Origin: Piscinibacter sp. XHJ-5 | GTDB lineage: Bacteria; Pseudomonadota; Gammaproteobacteria; Burkholderiales; Burkholderiaceae_C | DNA length: 64,000 nucleotides | Assembly (NCBI RefSeq): GCF_029855045.1 | Contig: NZ_CP123228.1 | Coordinates: 2,976,001 to 3,040,000 of the forward strand | Direction of reading: 5' to 3' | Part shown: in pieces, positions 41,248 to 50,731 of the stretch | Layout of the letters: each line of letters opens with the position of its first letter | Numbering within the stretch: the first letter of the stretch is position 1 | Program-made: the position numbers and the translations under genes | The notes under the pieces: generated by a model | The model's input: the letters and a program-made list of their open reading frames with translations, nothing else | What the model was told of the DNA's origin: nothing | The model's database searches: none

Positions 41248-42174
41248 CTAGCCGGGCTTGCGCCGCCGCCGGGACGACGCCGGCTGGTTCGGCCGGTTCT
41301 GCATCACCCATTCGTAGAGTGCCTGCGCCGGTGTCGACAGCGGCCTGTCGCGACGTCGCACGAGAAAGATCTGTCGCGTCAGGCCCGGCCCCTGCAGCGG
41401 CCGCGTCACGATGTCGTCGCTGCGGAAGTGGAACAGCGTCAGCTCCGGCACCACGCTGATGCCGAGGCCGTGGCGCACCATGCCCATCACGGTGGCCAAC
41501 TGCTCGACCTCGAGCACGCCGTTCATGCGCAGCGGGTGAACCGCGGCGTCCAGGTACTGCCGCACGCTGCTGCGGCGCGACATCTGCACGAATGGCTCGG
41601 ACGCGAGGTCCTTGAGCCGCAGCGTCGCCTGCCGTGCCAGCGCATGGTCGCGCCGGCACACGAGATGGAAGCGATCGGTGCAGAACACATCGGTGCGCAG
41701 CTCGGCCGTGTCGGCCCGGGTGGCGGCGAGCGCGAAGTCGGCGCTGCCCCCGCGCACACGGTCCAGGCAGGCTTCGGACAGCACGTCGGCCACCTCCAGC
41801 TCGATGCCCGGGTAGGCATCGCGAAAGGCGGCGAGCACCGGCGGCAGCCAGCCGGCGGCCAGCGACGGCAGCAGGGCCATGCCGACGCGGCCCCTGCGAC
41901 GCGCGGCATGGTCGCGCACGTCGGCCAGCGCTTCGTCGGTGTCGTGCACCAGGCGCTGCGCGGACTCGAGGAACAGGCGGCCTTCGACGGTGAGCTCGAC
42001 GTTGCGCGTGTTGCGGTCGAAGAGCTTGGCACCCACGGCGTCCTCGAGCGAGCGGATCAGTGCGCTGAAGGCCGGCTGCGACAGATGGCTGCGCTCGGCG
42101 GCGCGGGTGAAGCTGCGCAGCTCGGCGAGCGCCACGAAGGCGCGCAGCTGGCGGGTGGCTATATTCATCTGCAT
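41248..42174 (-). CDS. LysR-family regulator divergent from the AtuA-like operon
   Basis: 308 aa. HTH domain LRAFVALAELRSFTRAAERS, then HLSQPAFSALIRSLEDAVGA, with LFDRNTRNVELTVEGRLFL. The effector domain from about residue 92 (GRVGMALLPSLAAGWLPPVL) resembles the CynR/CbbR-like branch. It ends in a basic tail (SSRRRRKPG). The gene is divergent from the 42239 operon over 64 bp that include a T-N11-A box, the usual arrangement for a LysR activator of the neighbouring genes. Start ATG 42174; ATG 42168 is an alternative. Confidence 0.9.
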   Translation of the reverse strand: MQMNIATRQLRAFVALAELRSFTRAAERSHLSQPAFSALIRSLEDAVGAKLFDRNTRNVELTVEGRLFLESAQRLVHDTDEALADVRDHAARRRGRVGMALLPSLAAGWLPPVLAAFRDAYPGIELEVADVLSEACLDRVRGGSADFALAATRADTAELRTDVFCTDRFHLVCRRDHALARQATLRLKDLASEPFVQMSRRSSVRQYLDAAVHPLRMNGVLEVEQLATVMGMVRHGLGISVVPELTLFHFRSDDIVTRPLQGPGLTRQIFLVRRRDRPLSTPAQALYEWVMQNRPNQPASSRRRRKPG

Positions 42175-42191
42175 TGCGAATCAGTCCATCC

Positions 42192-42212
42192 AATCTTTCG
42201 AATTCCCAGATT
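42192..42212. promoter_or_regulatory. LysR-type operator (T-N11-A) candidate
   Basis: AATCT (42192-42196) and AGATT (42208-42212) are perfect inverted arms separated by exactly 11 bp, giving the T-N11-A signature of LysR regulators. It lies in the 64-bp gap between the lysR and AtuA-like genes, 26 bp before the latter's start. Probable binding site of the adjacent LysR protein. Confidence 0.6.
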
Positions 42213-42238
42213 ACCTCGCGGCGCCTACAGTGACCAGC

Positions 42239-43588
42239 ATGGATGAACACACATTGCGCATCGGGTGCGCCGCCGGCTTCTCCGGCGACCGCACCGACGC
42301 CGCCGCGCCGGTGGTGGATGCACTGCTTGCCGCGGGCGGACCGGCGGCGCTGATCTTCGAGACCCTGGCCGAACGCACGCTGGCCCTCGCGCAGATCGCC
42401 CGTCGCGCCGATCCGGATCGCGGTTACGAGCCGCTGCTCGACGAGCTGCTGCGGCCCATCCTCGGACGCTGCCTGCAGGGCGGCGTCCGCATCGTCAGCA
42501 ACATGGGCGCAGCCAACCCGCGGGCAGCGGCCTTGCGTGTTCGCGAGCTGGCACGCGAGGCCGGCGTCGCCGCGCCGCGCATCGCCGTGGTGACCGGCGA
42601 CGATGTCTCCGGGGCCGCGCACCGCGCCGCCTTGCGCGAATGCCTCGGCGAGGCGCTGGACACGCGCGTGCTGGTCAGCGCCAATGCCTACCTCGGCGCC
42701 GAGGCGATCGCAGCCGCCCTGCGTGCCGGGGCGCAGGTCGTCATCACCGGCCGCGTGGCCGACCCTTCGCTGGCCGTCGGTCCGGCGCTCGCGCACTTCG
42801 GATGGGCACACGACGACTGGGACCGCATCGCACGCGCCACGATGGCCGGGCACCTGCTCGAGTGTGGCGCCCAGGTGAGTGGCGGGTACTTCGCCGATCC
42901 CGGCGTGAAGGACGTGGCGGGACTGGCCCATGTCGGCTATCCGATCGCCGAGATCGACGCCGACGGCGACTGCGTGATCACCAAGCCCGCCGGCACCGGT
43001 GGCGAGATCACCGAGCACACCGTGAAGGAGCAGCTGCTGTACGAGGTGCACGATCCGGCCGCCTACCTCACCCCCGACGTCGTCGCCGACATCGGCCTGG
43101 CACAGGTCGAGCAGGTCGGCCCGGACCGCGTGCGGCTCGGCGGCGTGCGCGGTCACGCACGCACGGCGACGCTCAAGGTGAATGCGTGCTTCGAATCAGG
43201 CTGGCTCGCCGAAGGCGAGATCTCGTACGCCGGACCGCGCGCCGAGGCGCGCGCGCGGCTCGCGGCCGAGGTGCTGCGCGAGCGTCTGGCCGGACTGGGC
43301 CCGCTGCGCGCCGACCTGATCGGCGTGGCGAGCATCTTCGGTGACGACGCCGGCCGCTGGCTCGCGGCCACGCCCGACAGCGGCGCTCGCGACGTGCGCC
43401 TGCGCGTCGCCTTGCGCCACGCCGAACGCGCTGCCGCCGAGCGCCTCAATCGCGAGCTGACCGCGCTCTATACCTGCGGGCCGGCCGGCGGCGGCGGCGT
43501 GCGCACCGCGCTGCGGCCGACCCTGTCGACTCTGTCCTGCCTGCTGCCGCGCGAGCTCGTGCGGGGCACTTTCGAGATGCTGCAATGA
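42239..43588 (+). CDS. AtuA-like acyclic terpene utilisation family protein (DUF1446)
   Basis: 449 aa. It starts LRIGCAAGFSGDRTDAAAPV and continues with LIFETLAERTLALAQIARRA, IRIVSNMGAANPRAAALRV-type text, VVTGDDVSGAAH, VVITGRVADPSLAVGPALAH and KPAGTGGEITEHTVKEQLLY. These are hallmarks of the AtuA/DUF1446 family. AtuA is needed for growth on citronellol-type terpenes in Pseudomonas, but its biochemical role is unsettled and most homologues lack a known substrate. It overlaps the next gene by ATGA and lies opposite a LysR gene. Confidence 0.82.
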   Translation: MDEHTLRIGCAAGFSGDRTDAAAPVVDALLAAGGPAALIFETLAERTLALAQIARRADPDRGYEPLLDELLRPILGRCLQGGVRIVSNMGAANPRAAALRVRELAREAGVAAPRIAVVTGDDVSGAAHRAALRECLGEALDTRVLVSANAYLGAEAIAAALRAGAQVVITGRVADPSLAVGPALAHFGWAHDDWDRIARATMAGHLLECGAQVSGGYFADPGVKDVAGLAHVGYPIAEIDADGDCVITKPAGTGGEITEHTVKEQLLYEVHDPAAYLTPDVVADIGLAQVEQVGPDRVRLGGVRGHARTATLKVNACFESGWLAEGEISYAGPRAEARARLAAEVLRERLAGLGPLRADLIGVASIFGDDAGRWLAATPDSGARDVRLRVALRHAERAAAERLNRELTALYTCGPAGGGGVRTALRPTLSTLSCLLPRELVRGTFEMLQ

Positions 43589-43944
43589 CCGCGCTCACCG
43601 TGCCCTTGTGGCGGGCCGCTCACGGCCGCACCGGCGACAAGGGTGACCGCTCGAACATCAGCGTGATCGCGTGGCATGCCGCCCTCTATCCGGTGATCGC
43701 CGAGCAGATCACCGCCGACGTGGTGGCGCGCTGCTTCGCGCATCGCCAGCCCTCGCGCGTCACCCGTCACGAGCTGCCGAACCTGCAGGCGATGAACTTC
43801 GTTCTCGACGGCGTGCTCGACGGCGGCGTCAACGACGCCCTCAACCTCGACAGCCACGGCAAGGCGCTGTCTTTTCTCCTGCTCGACCTGCCGCTGGTCG
43901 TGCCCGCCGGGCTGGCCCCGCTGCTGCGCGGGCCCGATCGCTGA
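43585..43944 (+). CDS. AtuA-associated small protein
   Basis: 119 aa. VPLWRAAHGRTGDKGDRSNI then SVIAWHAALYPVIAEQITAD matches the C-terminal ferredoxin-fold-like domain that in many bacteria is fused to AtuA and here is a separate, translationally coupled protein (ATGA overlap). The GRTGDKGD-x-N motif is strongly conserved in the family. It probably forms a complex with the AtuA-like protein. Substrate unknown. Confidence 0.78.
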   Translation: MTALTVPLWRAAHGRTGDKGDRSNISVIAWHAALYPVIAEQITADVVARCFAHRQPSRVTRHELPNLQAMNFVLDGVLDGGVNDALNLDSHGKALSFLLLDLPLVVPAGLAPLLRGPDR

Positions 43945-43975
43945 GTTCCTTCCATACATCCCACGGAGACAACCG

Positions 43976-44947
43976 ATGACCCCGACCATTCGCCGCCGCA
44001 GCTTCGCCATGCTGCTGGCCGCCGTGCTTGCGCCGTCTGCGTTCGCGCAGGCCAGGTACCCCGAGAAGCCGATCACCTTCATCGTGCCGTTCGCGGCCGG
44101 CAGTGCCACCGACCAGCTCGCCCGAGCGCTGGGCCAGTCGCTGAGCGAGCAGGCCAAGCAGGCGGTCGTGGTGGACAACAAGGCTGGTGCGAGCGGGATG
44201 CTGGCCGCACAGGCCGCGGCCAAGGCGCCTGCCGACGGCTACACCGTGCTGATCACGACGAATACGACGCAGGCTGCCAACGAGCATCTGTACAAGAAGC
44301 TGAGCTACGACCCGGTGAAGGACTTCATGCCGGTGACCGGCCTGGGCAAGGGCGGCCAGGTGCTCGTCGTCAAGGCCGACGCGCCCTACAAGAGCGTCGC
44401 CGACCTGCTGGCCAAGGCTCGCAAGGAGCCCGGCAAGCTGAGCTTCGGCAGCGGCAGCTCGTCCAGCCGCGTGGCGGGCGAGCTGTTCAAGCAGCTCAGC
44501 CATACCGACATCCTGCACGTGCCGTACAAGAGCAACCCCAACGCGATCACCGACCTGCTGGGAGGCCAGATCGACCTGATGATCACCGACACCGCCACCG
44601 GCGTGCCGCAGATCAAGGGCGGCAAGCTGCGCGCGCTCGGCGTGTCGACGACCAAGCGCATGGCGATGCTGCCCGAGGTGCCCACCATCGACGAAGCGGG
44701 GGTGAAGGGCTACGACATGGGGTACTGGTTCGCCGCCTATGTACCGGCCGGAACGCCGGCACCGGTGGTCGCCCGGCTGCGCGAGCTGCTGGTGACCGGC
44801 ACGCAGAGTGCTGCCGCGAAGTCGTTCTACGAAGGCAGCGGCAGCGAGGCGTGGACCACGACGCCGCAGGAGCTGGCGGCATTCCAGCAGGCCGAAGCGG
44901 CCAAGTGGGGCCGCGTCATCAAGGCCGCCGGCATCGAGCCGGAATGA
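43976..44947 (+). CDS. Tripartite tricarboxylate transporter substrate-binding protein (Bug/TctC family)
   Basis: 323 aa. Signal peptide (FAMLLAAVLAPSAFAQA), then the Bug signature YPEKPITFIVPFAAGSATDQ, KAGASGMLAAQAAAKAPADG, LLGGQIDLMITDTATGVPQI and RMAMLPEVPTIDEAGVKGYD. Periplasmic binding proteins of this class are very numerous in Burkholderiales, and many lack linked TctAB permeases, as here. The operon suggests it delivers or senses the compound handled by the AtuA-like pair and the following hydrolase. Confidence 0.92.
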   Translation: MTPTIRRRSFAMLLAAVLAPSAFAQARYPEKPITFIVPFAAGSATDQLARALGQSLSEQAKQAVVVDNKAGASGMLAAQAAAKAPADGYTVLITTNTTQAANEHLYKKLSYDPVKDFMPVTGLGKGGQVLVVKADAPYKSVADLLAKARKEPGKLSFGSGSSSSRVAGELFKQLSHTDILHVPYKSNPNAITDLLGGQIDLMITDTATGVPQIKGGKLRALGVSTTKRMAMLPEVPTIDEAGVKGYDMGYWFAAYVPAGTPAPVVARLRELLVTGTQSAAAKSFYEGSGSEAWTTTPQELAAFQQAEAAKWGRVIKAAGIEPE

Positions 44948-45041
44948 CTCCGCGGCCCGCGCCGCATCCCCCGCACCCATCCCCCGACCAGCCCGCCGCC
45001 CCGGCGGGCGGGACTCGCTCATGCCCGAAGAGGAGATCACC

Positions 45042-47156
45042 ATGACCCGATCGATGACCCTGTCGCTGGCCACGCTGGCGGCGCTGCTCGCCGGTTGCGG
45101 CGGCGGCGACGATGCGCCGGCCCCGTCCGCGACGCCGCAGGCAACGCTGACCATCACCGCGACCGAGGACTTTCCCGGCAGCTACGGCGACGTCGGCGGC
45201 TACGAGAAGCTGACCGGCACGCTGGCCGGCGAAGTCGACCCCAAGGACCGCCACAACGCCATCATCCAGGACCTGGCGCTCGCGCCGGTCAACGCACGCG
45301 GCATGGTGGAGTACACGACCGAGTTCGTGATGCTCAAGCCCAAGGACATGAGCAAGGCGAACGGCGTGCTGCGCTACGACGCGCCCAACCGCGGCAACAT
45401 CCTCACCATGCCGAACCCGACGGCGACGCCGGGAGACGCCGTCTACCTGGAGCGCGGGTACACGCTGCTCTACGCGGCCTGGCAGGGCGACGTGCCCAAG
45501 TCGAACCCCGCGCGCCTCACGCTGGCGGTGCCGGTGGCGAAGAACTCGGACGGCTCCTCGATCACCGGGCCGTACCGCGCCGAGCTGATCATCTCGGCGG
45601 CAACGCCGGTGGCCAGCCTGCCGGGCGGCGTGTTCAACGGCACCATGATTCCCTACGCGCCGGCAAGCCTGGACAACACGCTGCCTGGCTACAGCCTCAC
45701 CCGGCGGGTCAAGGAAACCGATCCGCGCATCCTCGTCCCGGCCGCCGACTGGAAGTTCGCCGACTGCAACACCACGAGCAACCCGTTCCCCGGCACGCCG
45801 GACGGCACCAAGGTCTGCCTGAAGGGCGGCTTCGATCCCAGCTACCTGTACGAGGTCGTGTACGTGGCCAAGGACCCGAAGGTGATGGGCGTCGGGCTGG
45901 CCGCGCTGCGCGACACGGTCACCTTCTTCCGCCAGGCGAGCGCCGACGCCGTGGGCGCGACCAATCCCGTGGCCGGCCGCATCCGCTACGCGATCGGGCA
46001 GGGCACGTCGCAGTCGGGCAACGCGATGAAGACCTTCCTGCACCTCGGCTTCAACGAGGCCCTCGACGGCAGCAAGGTGTTCGACGGCCTGTTCGCCCAC
46101 GTCGCGGCCCGCCAGACCAACATCAACACCCGCTTCGCCGTGCCGGGCGGCGGCGGCGCCATTCGCACCGACCACACCGCCTTCGGCCAGACCGCCCCGC
46201 GCGGGCTCGCCGCCGACTATCGCGACGACGTGGCCGGGCGAACCGGCGGCGTCATGGCGCGCTGCAGCGCCAGCAACACCTGCCCGAAATTCTTCCTCGG
46301 CCTGTCGGGCACCGAGTTCTGGCAGTTGCAAGGCTCGCCGGTGCTGACCGATGCCTACGGCCTGACCGACCTCGCCCAGCCGGACAACGCGCGCATCTAC
46401 TACTACGCCAGCACGCAGCACGGCGGGCCGGGCGGCACCGCGAGCATCAGCTACGTCCCGTCGGTCGGGGCCTACCCGCTGGGGACGGTGGCGCAGCATG
46501 TCGACACCTTCCGTGCGCTGTTCGTCGCGCTGGAGCAGTGGGTGGTCGACGGCACCGCGCCGCCGGACAGCCAGGTGCCGAAGCTCGCCGACGGCACGCT
46601 GGTGCGGCCGAGCCAGGTGGTGTTCCCGACGATGAAGGGCCTGACGTGGCCGGTGGCGGGAACGCCGACGGCGATTCCCGAGTTCCAGTACCTGGCGCGC
46701 TACAACAGCTTCTCGCTGCTCGATTTCGGCCCGCAGTACGTCCCGCAGGACGAATCCGGAATCGCGACGCAGCTGCCGCCTTACTACACCGGCCGCGACT
46801 ACGCCATCCTCGTGCCGCAGGTCAGCCCGAGCACCGGACTCGCGCTGTCGGGCATCCGCAGCGTGGCGGTGCGGGCGCCGCTGGGCACGAGCATCGAGTT
46901 CAACCCCCTGGCGAATCCGCTGTTCAGCGAGAACGTCAGCCTGGCCGGCGCCTACATCCCGTTCCACCAGACCGAGGCGGCCCGCAGCGCGGCCGGCGAC
47001 ACCCGGCCCTCGCTGGAGTCGCTGTACGGCAGCCAGGCCGGCTACGTCGCGGCGGTCACGGCGGCGGCCGACGAGCTCGTCGCGCAGCGCTTCCTGCTGC
47101 GCCGGGACGTCGACCGGCTGATCAACGAGGCCGCCGCCGCGGCCGTCCTGCCGTGA
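45042..47156 (+). CDS. Exported alpha/beta-hydrolase-domain lipoprotein (Abhydrolase_10-like)
   Basis: 704 aa lipoprotein (AALLAGC, Cys 19 region). The nucleophile region AIGQGTSQSGNAMKTFLHLG followed by FNEALDGSKVFDGLFAHVAA matches large secreted esterase-like proteins of the alpha/beta hydrolase domain family (Abhydrolase_10), which have G-x-SQSG then GFN. Late HGGPGGTASI and FNPLANPLFSENVS regions complete the domain. Ester substrate unknown. Same strand as the tctC gene, 94 bp away, with AGGAG before ATG 45042. It may release an acid that the Bug/AtuA products then handle. Confidence 0.75.
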   Translation: MTRSMTLSLATLAALLAGCGGGDDAPAPSATPQATLTITATEDFPGSYGDVGGYEKLTGTLAGEVDPKDRHNAIIQDLALAPVNARGMVEYTTEFVMLKPKDMSKANGVLRYDAPNRGNILTMPNPTATPGDAVYLERGYTLLYAAWQGDVPKSNPARLTLAVPVAKNSDGSSITGPYRAELIISAATPVASLPGGVFNGTMIPYAPASLDNTLPGYSLTRRVKETDPRILVPAADWKFADCNTTSNPFPGTPDGTKVCLKGGFDPSYLYEVVYVAKDPKVMGVGLAALRDTVTFFRQASADAVGATNPVAGRIRYAIGQGTSQSGNAMKTFLHLGFNEALDGSKVFDGLFAHVAARQTNINTRFAVPGGGGAIRTDHTAFGQTAPRGLAADYRDDVAGRTGGVMARCSASNTCPKFFLGLSGTEFWQLQGSPVLTDAYGLTDLAQPDNARIYYYASTQHGGPGGTASISYVPSVGAYPLGTVAQHVDTFRALFVALEQWVVDGTAPPDSQVPKLADGTLVRPSQVVFPTMKGLTWPVAGTPTAIPEFQYLARYNSFSLLDFGPQYVPQDESGIATQLPPYYTGRDYAILVPQVSPSTGLALSGIRSVAVRAPLGTSIEFNPLANPLFSENVSLAGAYIPFHQTEAARSAAGDTRPSLESLYGSQAGYVAAVTAAADELVAQRFLLRRDVDRLINEAAAAAVLP

Positions 47157-47219
47157 CGACTGCACGCCGCCGATAGTCCGGGCCGCCCGGGGGCATGGCG
47201 CATCGGCGAAAATCCGTCG

Positions 47220-48614
47220 ATGACTTCAGAGACTCCTGCCACGCCGGCCACCCCGGCGGCGGCCCCCAGGATCGGCTTCGTCTCGCTCGGCTGCCCGAAG
47301 GCGCTGACCGACTCGGAGCTGATCCTCACCCAGCTTCGCGCCGAGGGCTACGACACCTCCAAGACCTTCGCCGGCGCTGACCTGGTGATCGTCAACACCT
47401 GCGGCTTCATCGACGACGCGGTGAAGGAGAGCCTGGACACGATCGGCGAGGCGCTGGCCGACAACGGCAAGGTCATCGTCACCGGCTGCCTGGGCGCCAA
47501 GGCGGGCGAGGGCGGCGGCAACCTCGTGAGGCAGATGCACCCCAGCGTGCTCGCCGTGACCGGTCCGCACGCCACCCACGAGGTGATGGATGCGGTGCAC
47601 CTGCACGTGCCCAAGCCGCACGACCCGTTCGTCGATCTCGTGCCTGCGCAGGGCGTGAAGCTCACGCCCAAGCACTACGCGTATCTCAAGATCAGCGAAG
47701 GCTGCAACCACCGCTGCTCGTTCTGCATCATTCCCAGCATGCGCGGCGACCTGGTGTCGCGGCCGATCGGCGATGTGCTCGGCGAAGCGCAGCGCCTGTT
47801 CGAGGCCGGCGTGAAGGAGCTGCTGGTCATCAGCCAGGACACCAGCGCCTACGGCGTCGACGTCAGGTACCGCACCGGCTTCTGGGACGGCAAGCCGGTC
47901 AAGACCCGCATGCTCGACCTGTGCGAGAAGCTGGGCGATCTGGCGGAGCGCCACGGCGCCTGGGTGCGGCTGCACTACGTGTACCCGTATCCGCACGTGG
48001 ACGACATCCTTCCGCTGATGGCGCAGGGCCGCGTGTTGCCCTACCTCGACGTGCCGTTCCAGCATTCGCATCCCGACGTGCTCAAGCGCATGAAGCGGCC
48101 GGCCAGCGGCGAGAAGAACCTCGACCGGCTGCAGCGCTGGCGCGAGATCTGCCCGCAGATCGTCGTGCGCAGCACCTTCATCGCGGGCTTCCCCGGCGAG
48201 ACGGAGAGCGAGTTCGAGCACCTGCTGCACTTCATGCGCGAGGCGCGCATCGACCGCGCCGGCTGCTTCGCCTATTCCCCGGTGGAAGGTGCAACGGCCA
48301 ACGAGCTGCCGGGCATGCTGCCGGCCCAGCTGCGCGAGGAGCGGCGCGCGCGCTTCATGGCAGTGGCGGAGGAGGTATCGGCAGCCAAGCTGCGCGAGCG
48401 GGTCGGCGCGACGATGCAGGTGCTGGTCGATTCGGCGCCGGCGCTCGGCCGCAAGGGCGGGGTGGGCCGCTCGTATGCCGACGCGCCGGAGATCGACGGC
48501 ACCGTGAAGCTGCTGCCGCCCGAGAAGGCGTCGAAGACGCTGAAGGCCGGCGAGTTCACCAAGGCCCGCATCGTCGGCACGCAGGGACACGACTTGATCG
48601 GCGTGCCGGTCTGA
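47220..48614 (+). CDS. rimO: Ribosomal protein S12 methylthiotransferase RimO
   Basis: 464 aa radical-SAM enzyme that methylthiolates the conserved Asp of ribosomal protein S12. The N-terminal UPF0004 domain has [20 protein letters not shown] with cluster cysteines (CPKALTD, VNTCGFI, VTGCLG). The radical SAM motif is [20 protein letters not shown] (CxxxCxxC). A C-terminal TRAM domain covers about 395-464. Length is standard. The next gene starts 2 bp after the stop. Confidence 0.96.
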   Translation: MTSETPATPATPAAAPRIGFVSLGCPKALTDSELILTQLRAEGYDTSKTFAGADLVIVNTCGFIDDAVKESLDTIGEALADNGKVIVTGCLGAKAGEGGGNLVRQMHPSVLAVTGPHATHEVMDAVHLHVPKPHDPFVDLVPAQGVKLTPKHYAYLKISEGCNHRCSFCIIPSMRGDLVSRPIGDVLGEAQRLFEAGVKELLVISQDTSAYGVDVRYRTGFWDGKPVKTRMLDLCEKLGDLAERHGAWVRLHYVYPYPHVDDILPLMAQGRVLPYLDVPFQHSHPDVLKRMKRPASGEKNLDRLQRWREICPQIVVRSTFIAGFPGETESEFEHLLHFMREARIDRAGCFAYSPVEGATANELPGMLPAQLREERRARFMAVAEEVSAAKLRERVGATMQVLVDSAPALGRKGGVGRSYADAPEIDGTVKLLPPEKASKTLKAGEFTKARIVGTQGHDLIGVPV

Positions 48615-48616
48615 CC

Positions 48617-49798
48617 ATGGCCAAGCCGCCGCGAAAGCCGTCGACCAGCACGTCGCTGATCCATCACCCCTACCAGCCGCCAGCCACTTTCGCGGCGCCG
48701 CAGATCGGCGTGCACAAGGCTTCGACCGTGCTGTTCACCGACACCGCGGCGATGCGGGCGCGCGACTGGAAGCACAAGACCGGCTACACCTACGGCCTGC
48801 ACGGGACGCCCACCACGTTCACGCTGGAAGAGCGCATCGCGACGCTGGAAGGCGGCCTCCAGACGCTGTTGCTGCCGAGCGGACTGGCGGCCATCACGCT
48901 GGTCGACATGGCGTTGCTGGGCAGCGGCGACGAGGTGCTGATCCCCGACAACGCCTACAACCCGAGCAAGGAGCTGGCGCGTCACGAGCTCGCCCGCTTC
49001 GGCATCGTCCACCGTCTCTACGACCCGATGGACCCGGCCTCGGTCGCGGCCGCCATCACCCCGGCCGCGCGCCTGCTGTGGATCGAGCCGCCCGGCTCGG
49101 TGACGATGGAGTTCCCGGACGTGCCGGCGCTGGTGCAGGCGGCGCGCGCCAGGGGCGTGCTCGTCGCGCTGGACAACACCTGGGGCGCGGGCCTGGCCTT
49201 CGATGCGTTCGAGCTTGGCGCCGACATCTCCATGCAGGCGCTGACCAAGTACCCGTCCGGCGGCGGCGACCTGCTGATGGGTGCCGTGACGACGCGCGAC
49301 GAAGCCCTGCACCAGCGCCTCAAGATGACCCACATGCGCATGGGCTTCGGCGTCGGCGCCAACGACGCCGAGGCGGTGCTGCGCTCGCTGCCGTCGCTGT
49401 CGCTTCGCTACGAGGCGCAGGACCGGGCCGGCCGCGAGCTCGCGCGCTGGTGGACGCAGCGTCCCGAGGTGGCGCAGGTGCTGCATCCGGCGCTCGAGGG
49501 GTCGCCGGGGCATGACCACTGGAAGCGCATCGCAGGTGCCGCGGCGGGGCTGTTCTCGGTGAGGTTCGACGAGCGCTACGGCCTGGCGCAGGTCGACGCC
49601 TTCGTCGACGCGCTGCGCCTGTTCGGCATCGGCTATTCGTGGGCCGGGCCGATGAGCCTGGCAGTGCCGTACGACTTGAAGCTGCTTCGTCCCGCGGCGC
49701 GTGGCGCGCTGGTGCGCTTTTCGATCGGCCTGGAGTCGGTGGACGACCTGATCGCCGACTGCGAGCAGGCGCTCGCGACGCTCACGACTTCGCGCTGA
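48617..49798 (+). CDS. metC: PLP-dependent cystathionine beta-lyase (Cys/Met metabolism family)
   Basis: 393 aa. Cystathionine beta-lyase cleaves cystathionine to homocysteine, pyruvate and ammonia in methionine synthesis. Family features: [40 protein letters not shown] (cofactor phosphate region), [20 protein letters not shown] (Asp binding the pyridine N) and [20 protein letters not shown] (Schiff-base Lys). The [14 protein letters not shown] stretch favours MetC over other family members. Its 3' end overlaps the converging smpB by 17 bp. Confidence 0.88.
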   Translation: MAKPPRKPSTSTSLIHHPYQPPATFAAPQIGVHKASTVLFTDTAAMRARDWKHKTGYTYGLHGTPTTFTLEERIATLEGGLQTLLLPSGLAAITLVDMALLGSGDEVLIPDNAYNPSKELARHELARFGIVHRLYDPMDPASVAAAITPAARLLWIEPPGSVTMEFPDVPALVQAARARGVLVALDNTWGAGLAFDAFELGADISMQALTKYPSGGGDLLMGAVTTRDEALHQRLKMTHMRMGFGVGANDAEAVLRSLPSLSLRYEAQDRAGRELARWWTQRPEVAQVLHPALEGSPGHDHWKRIAGAAAGLFSVRFDERYGLAQVDAFVDALRLFGIGYSWAGPMSLAVPYDLKLLRPAARGALVRFSIGLESVDDLIADCEQALATLTTSR

Positions 49799-50240
49799 CC
49801 TTGTGCCGCATCAGCCGGCTCTTCTCGCGCTCCCAGTCCCGCTTCTTCTCGGTGTCGCGCTTGTCGTGCTGCGCCTTGCCCTTGGCGAGCGCGATCTCTG
49901 CCTTCACCCTGCCGCCCTTGTAGTGCAGGTCGAGCGGCACCAGGGTGAAGCCCTTCTGCTCGACCTTGCCGATGAGGCGCCGGATCTCTTCCTTGTGCAT
50001 CAGCAGCTTCTTGGTGCGGTCGGCTTCGGGCGTGACGTGCGTCGAGGCGCTGCGCAGGGCGTTGATGCGGCAGCCGATCAGGTACAGCTCGCCGTCGCGG
50101 ATCACGACGTAGCCGTCGGTGAGCTGAACCTGGCCGGCTCGCACGGCCTTGATCTCCCAGCCCTGCAGCACCATGCCGGCCTCGAAGCGCTCCTCGATGT
50201 GATAGTCGAACCGCGCGCGGCGGTTTTCAGCGATGGACAT
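49782..50240 (-). CDS. smpB: SsrA-binding protein SmpB
   Basis: 152 aa. It binds tmRNA and guides it into stalled ribosomes for trans-translation. Conserved parts: [60 protein letters not shown] and the basic C-terminal tail [20 protein letters not shown]. Divergent from ratA over 47 bp. ssrA itself is not in the window. Confidence 0.97.
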   Translation of the reverse strand: MSIAENRRARFDYHIEERFEAGMVLQGWEIKAVRAGQVQLTDGYVVIRDGELYLIGCRINALRSASTHVTPEADRTKKLLMHKEEIRRLIGKVEQKGFTLVPLDLHYKGGRVKAEIALAKGKAQHDKRDTEKKRDWEREKSRLMRHKVSAKS

Positions 50241-50268
50241 GGGGACGATGTGCGGCCGGGGGGCGTCA

Positions 50269-50289
50269 ATACAATCCGGACCATTGTAT
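50269..50289. promoter_or_regulatory. Symmetric bidirectional promoter element between smpB and ratA
   Basis: ATACAAT (50269-50275) and ATTGTAT (50283-50289) are perfect inverted arms around CCGGACC. Each strand therefore reads TACAAT, one base from the TATAAT -10 consensus. On the minus strand this suits smpB with a leader of about 35 nt. On the plus strand it lies only 12 bp from the ratA ATG, giving a nearly leaderless message. The right arm contains the ratA start codon. Confidence 0.5.
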
Positions 50290-50731
50290 GAAGCACGTCA
50301 AGAAGTCCGTCCTGCTGTGGTACTCGCCTCACGAGATGTACCAGTTGGTCACGGCGGTGAAGGACTACCCGAAGTTCCTGCCGTGGTGCGAGCGCGCCGA
50401 CGTGCTCGAGACCCACTCGGGCGGCATGACGGCGCGGCTGCACCTGCACTACGCCGGCGTGCGCCATGCCTTCACGACGCGCAACGAGCATGCGAAGGAC
50501 GAGTCGGTCATCGTCGCGCTGGTCGACGGGCCCTTCTCCAAGCTCGACGGCACGTGGAAGTTCGTGCGGCTGGGCTCGCACGACAAGGCCTGCAAGATCG
50601 AGTTCGACATGCGCTATGCCTTCTCCAGCCTTGCGCTGGAGGCCATGGTGAGCCCGGTGTTCGACAAGATCGCGAACACCTTCGTCGATTCGTTCGTCAA
50701 GCGGGCCGAGCAGGTGTATGGGCCCCGATGA
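50288..50731 (+). CDS. ratA: RatA/Coq10-like START-domain protein
   Basis: 147 aa. [20 protein letters not shown], then [20 protein letters not shown], is the SRPBCC/polyketide-cyclase-like pattern of RatA (YfjG). E. coli RatA has been described as a toxin blocking 70S assembly, while homologues (Coq10) bind ubiquinone, so the physiological role is debated. The smpB|ratA-rnfH layout is conserved in beta- and gammaproteobacteria. No Shine-Dalgarno is visible before ATG 50288. Confidence 0.92.
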   Translation: MKHVKKSVLLWYSPHEMYQLVTAVKDYPKFLPWCERADVLETHSGGMTARLHLHYAGVRHAFTTRNEHAKDESVIVALVDGPFSKLDGTWKFVRLGSHDKACKIEFDMRYAFSSLALEAMVSPVFDKIANTFVDSFVKRAEQVYGPR

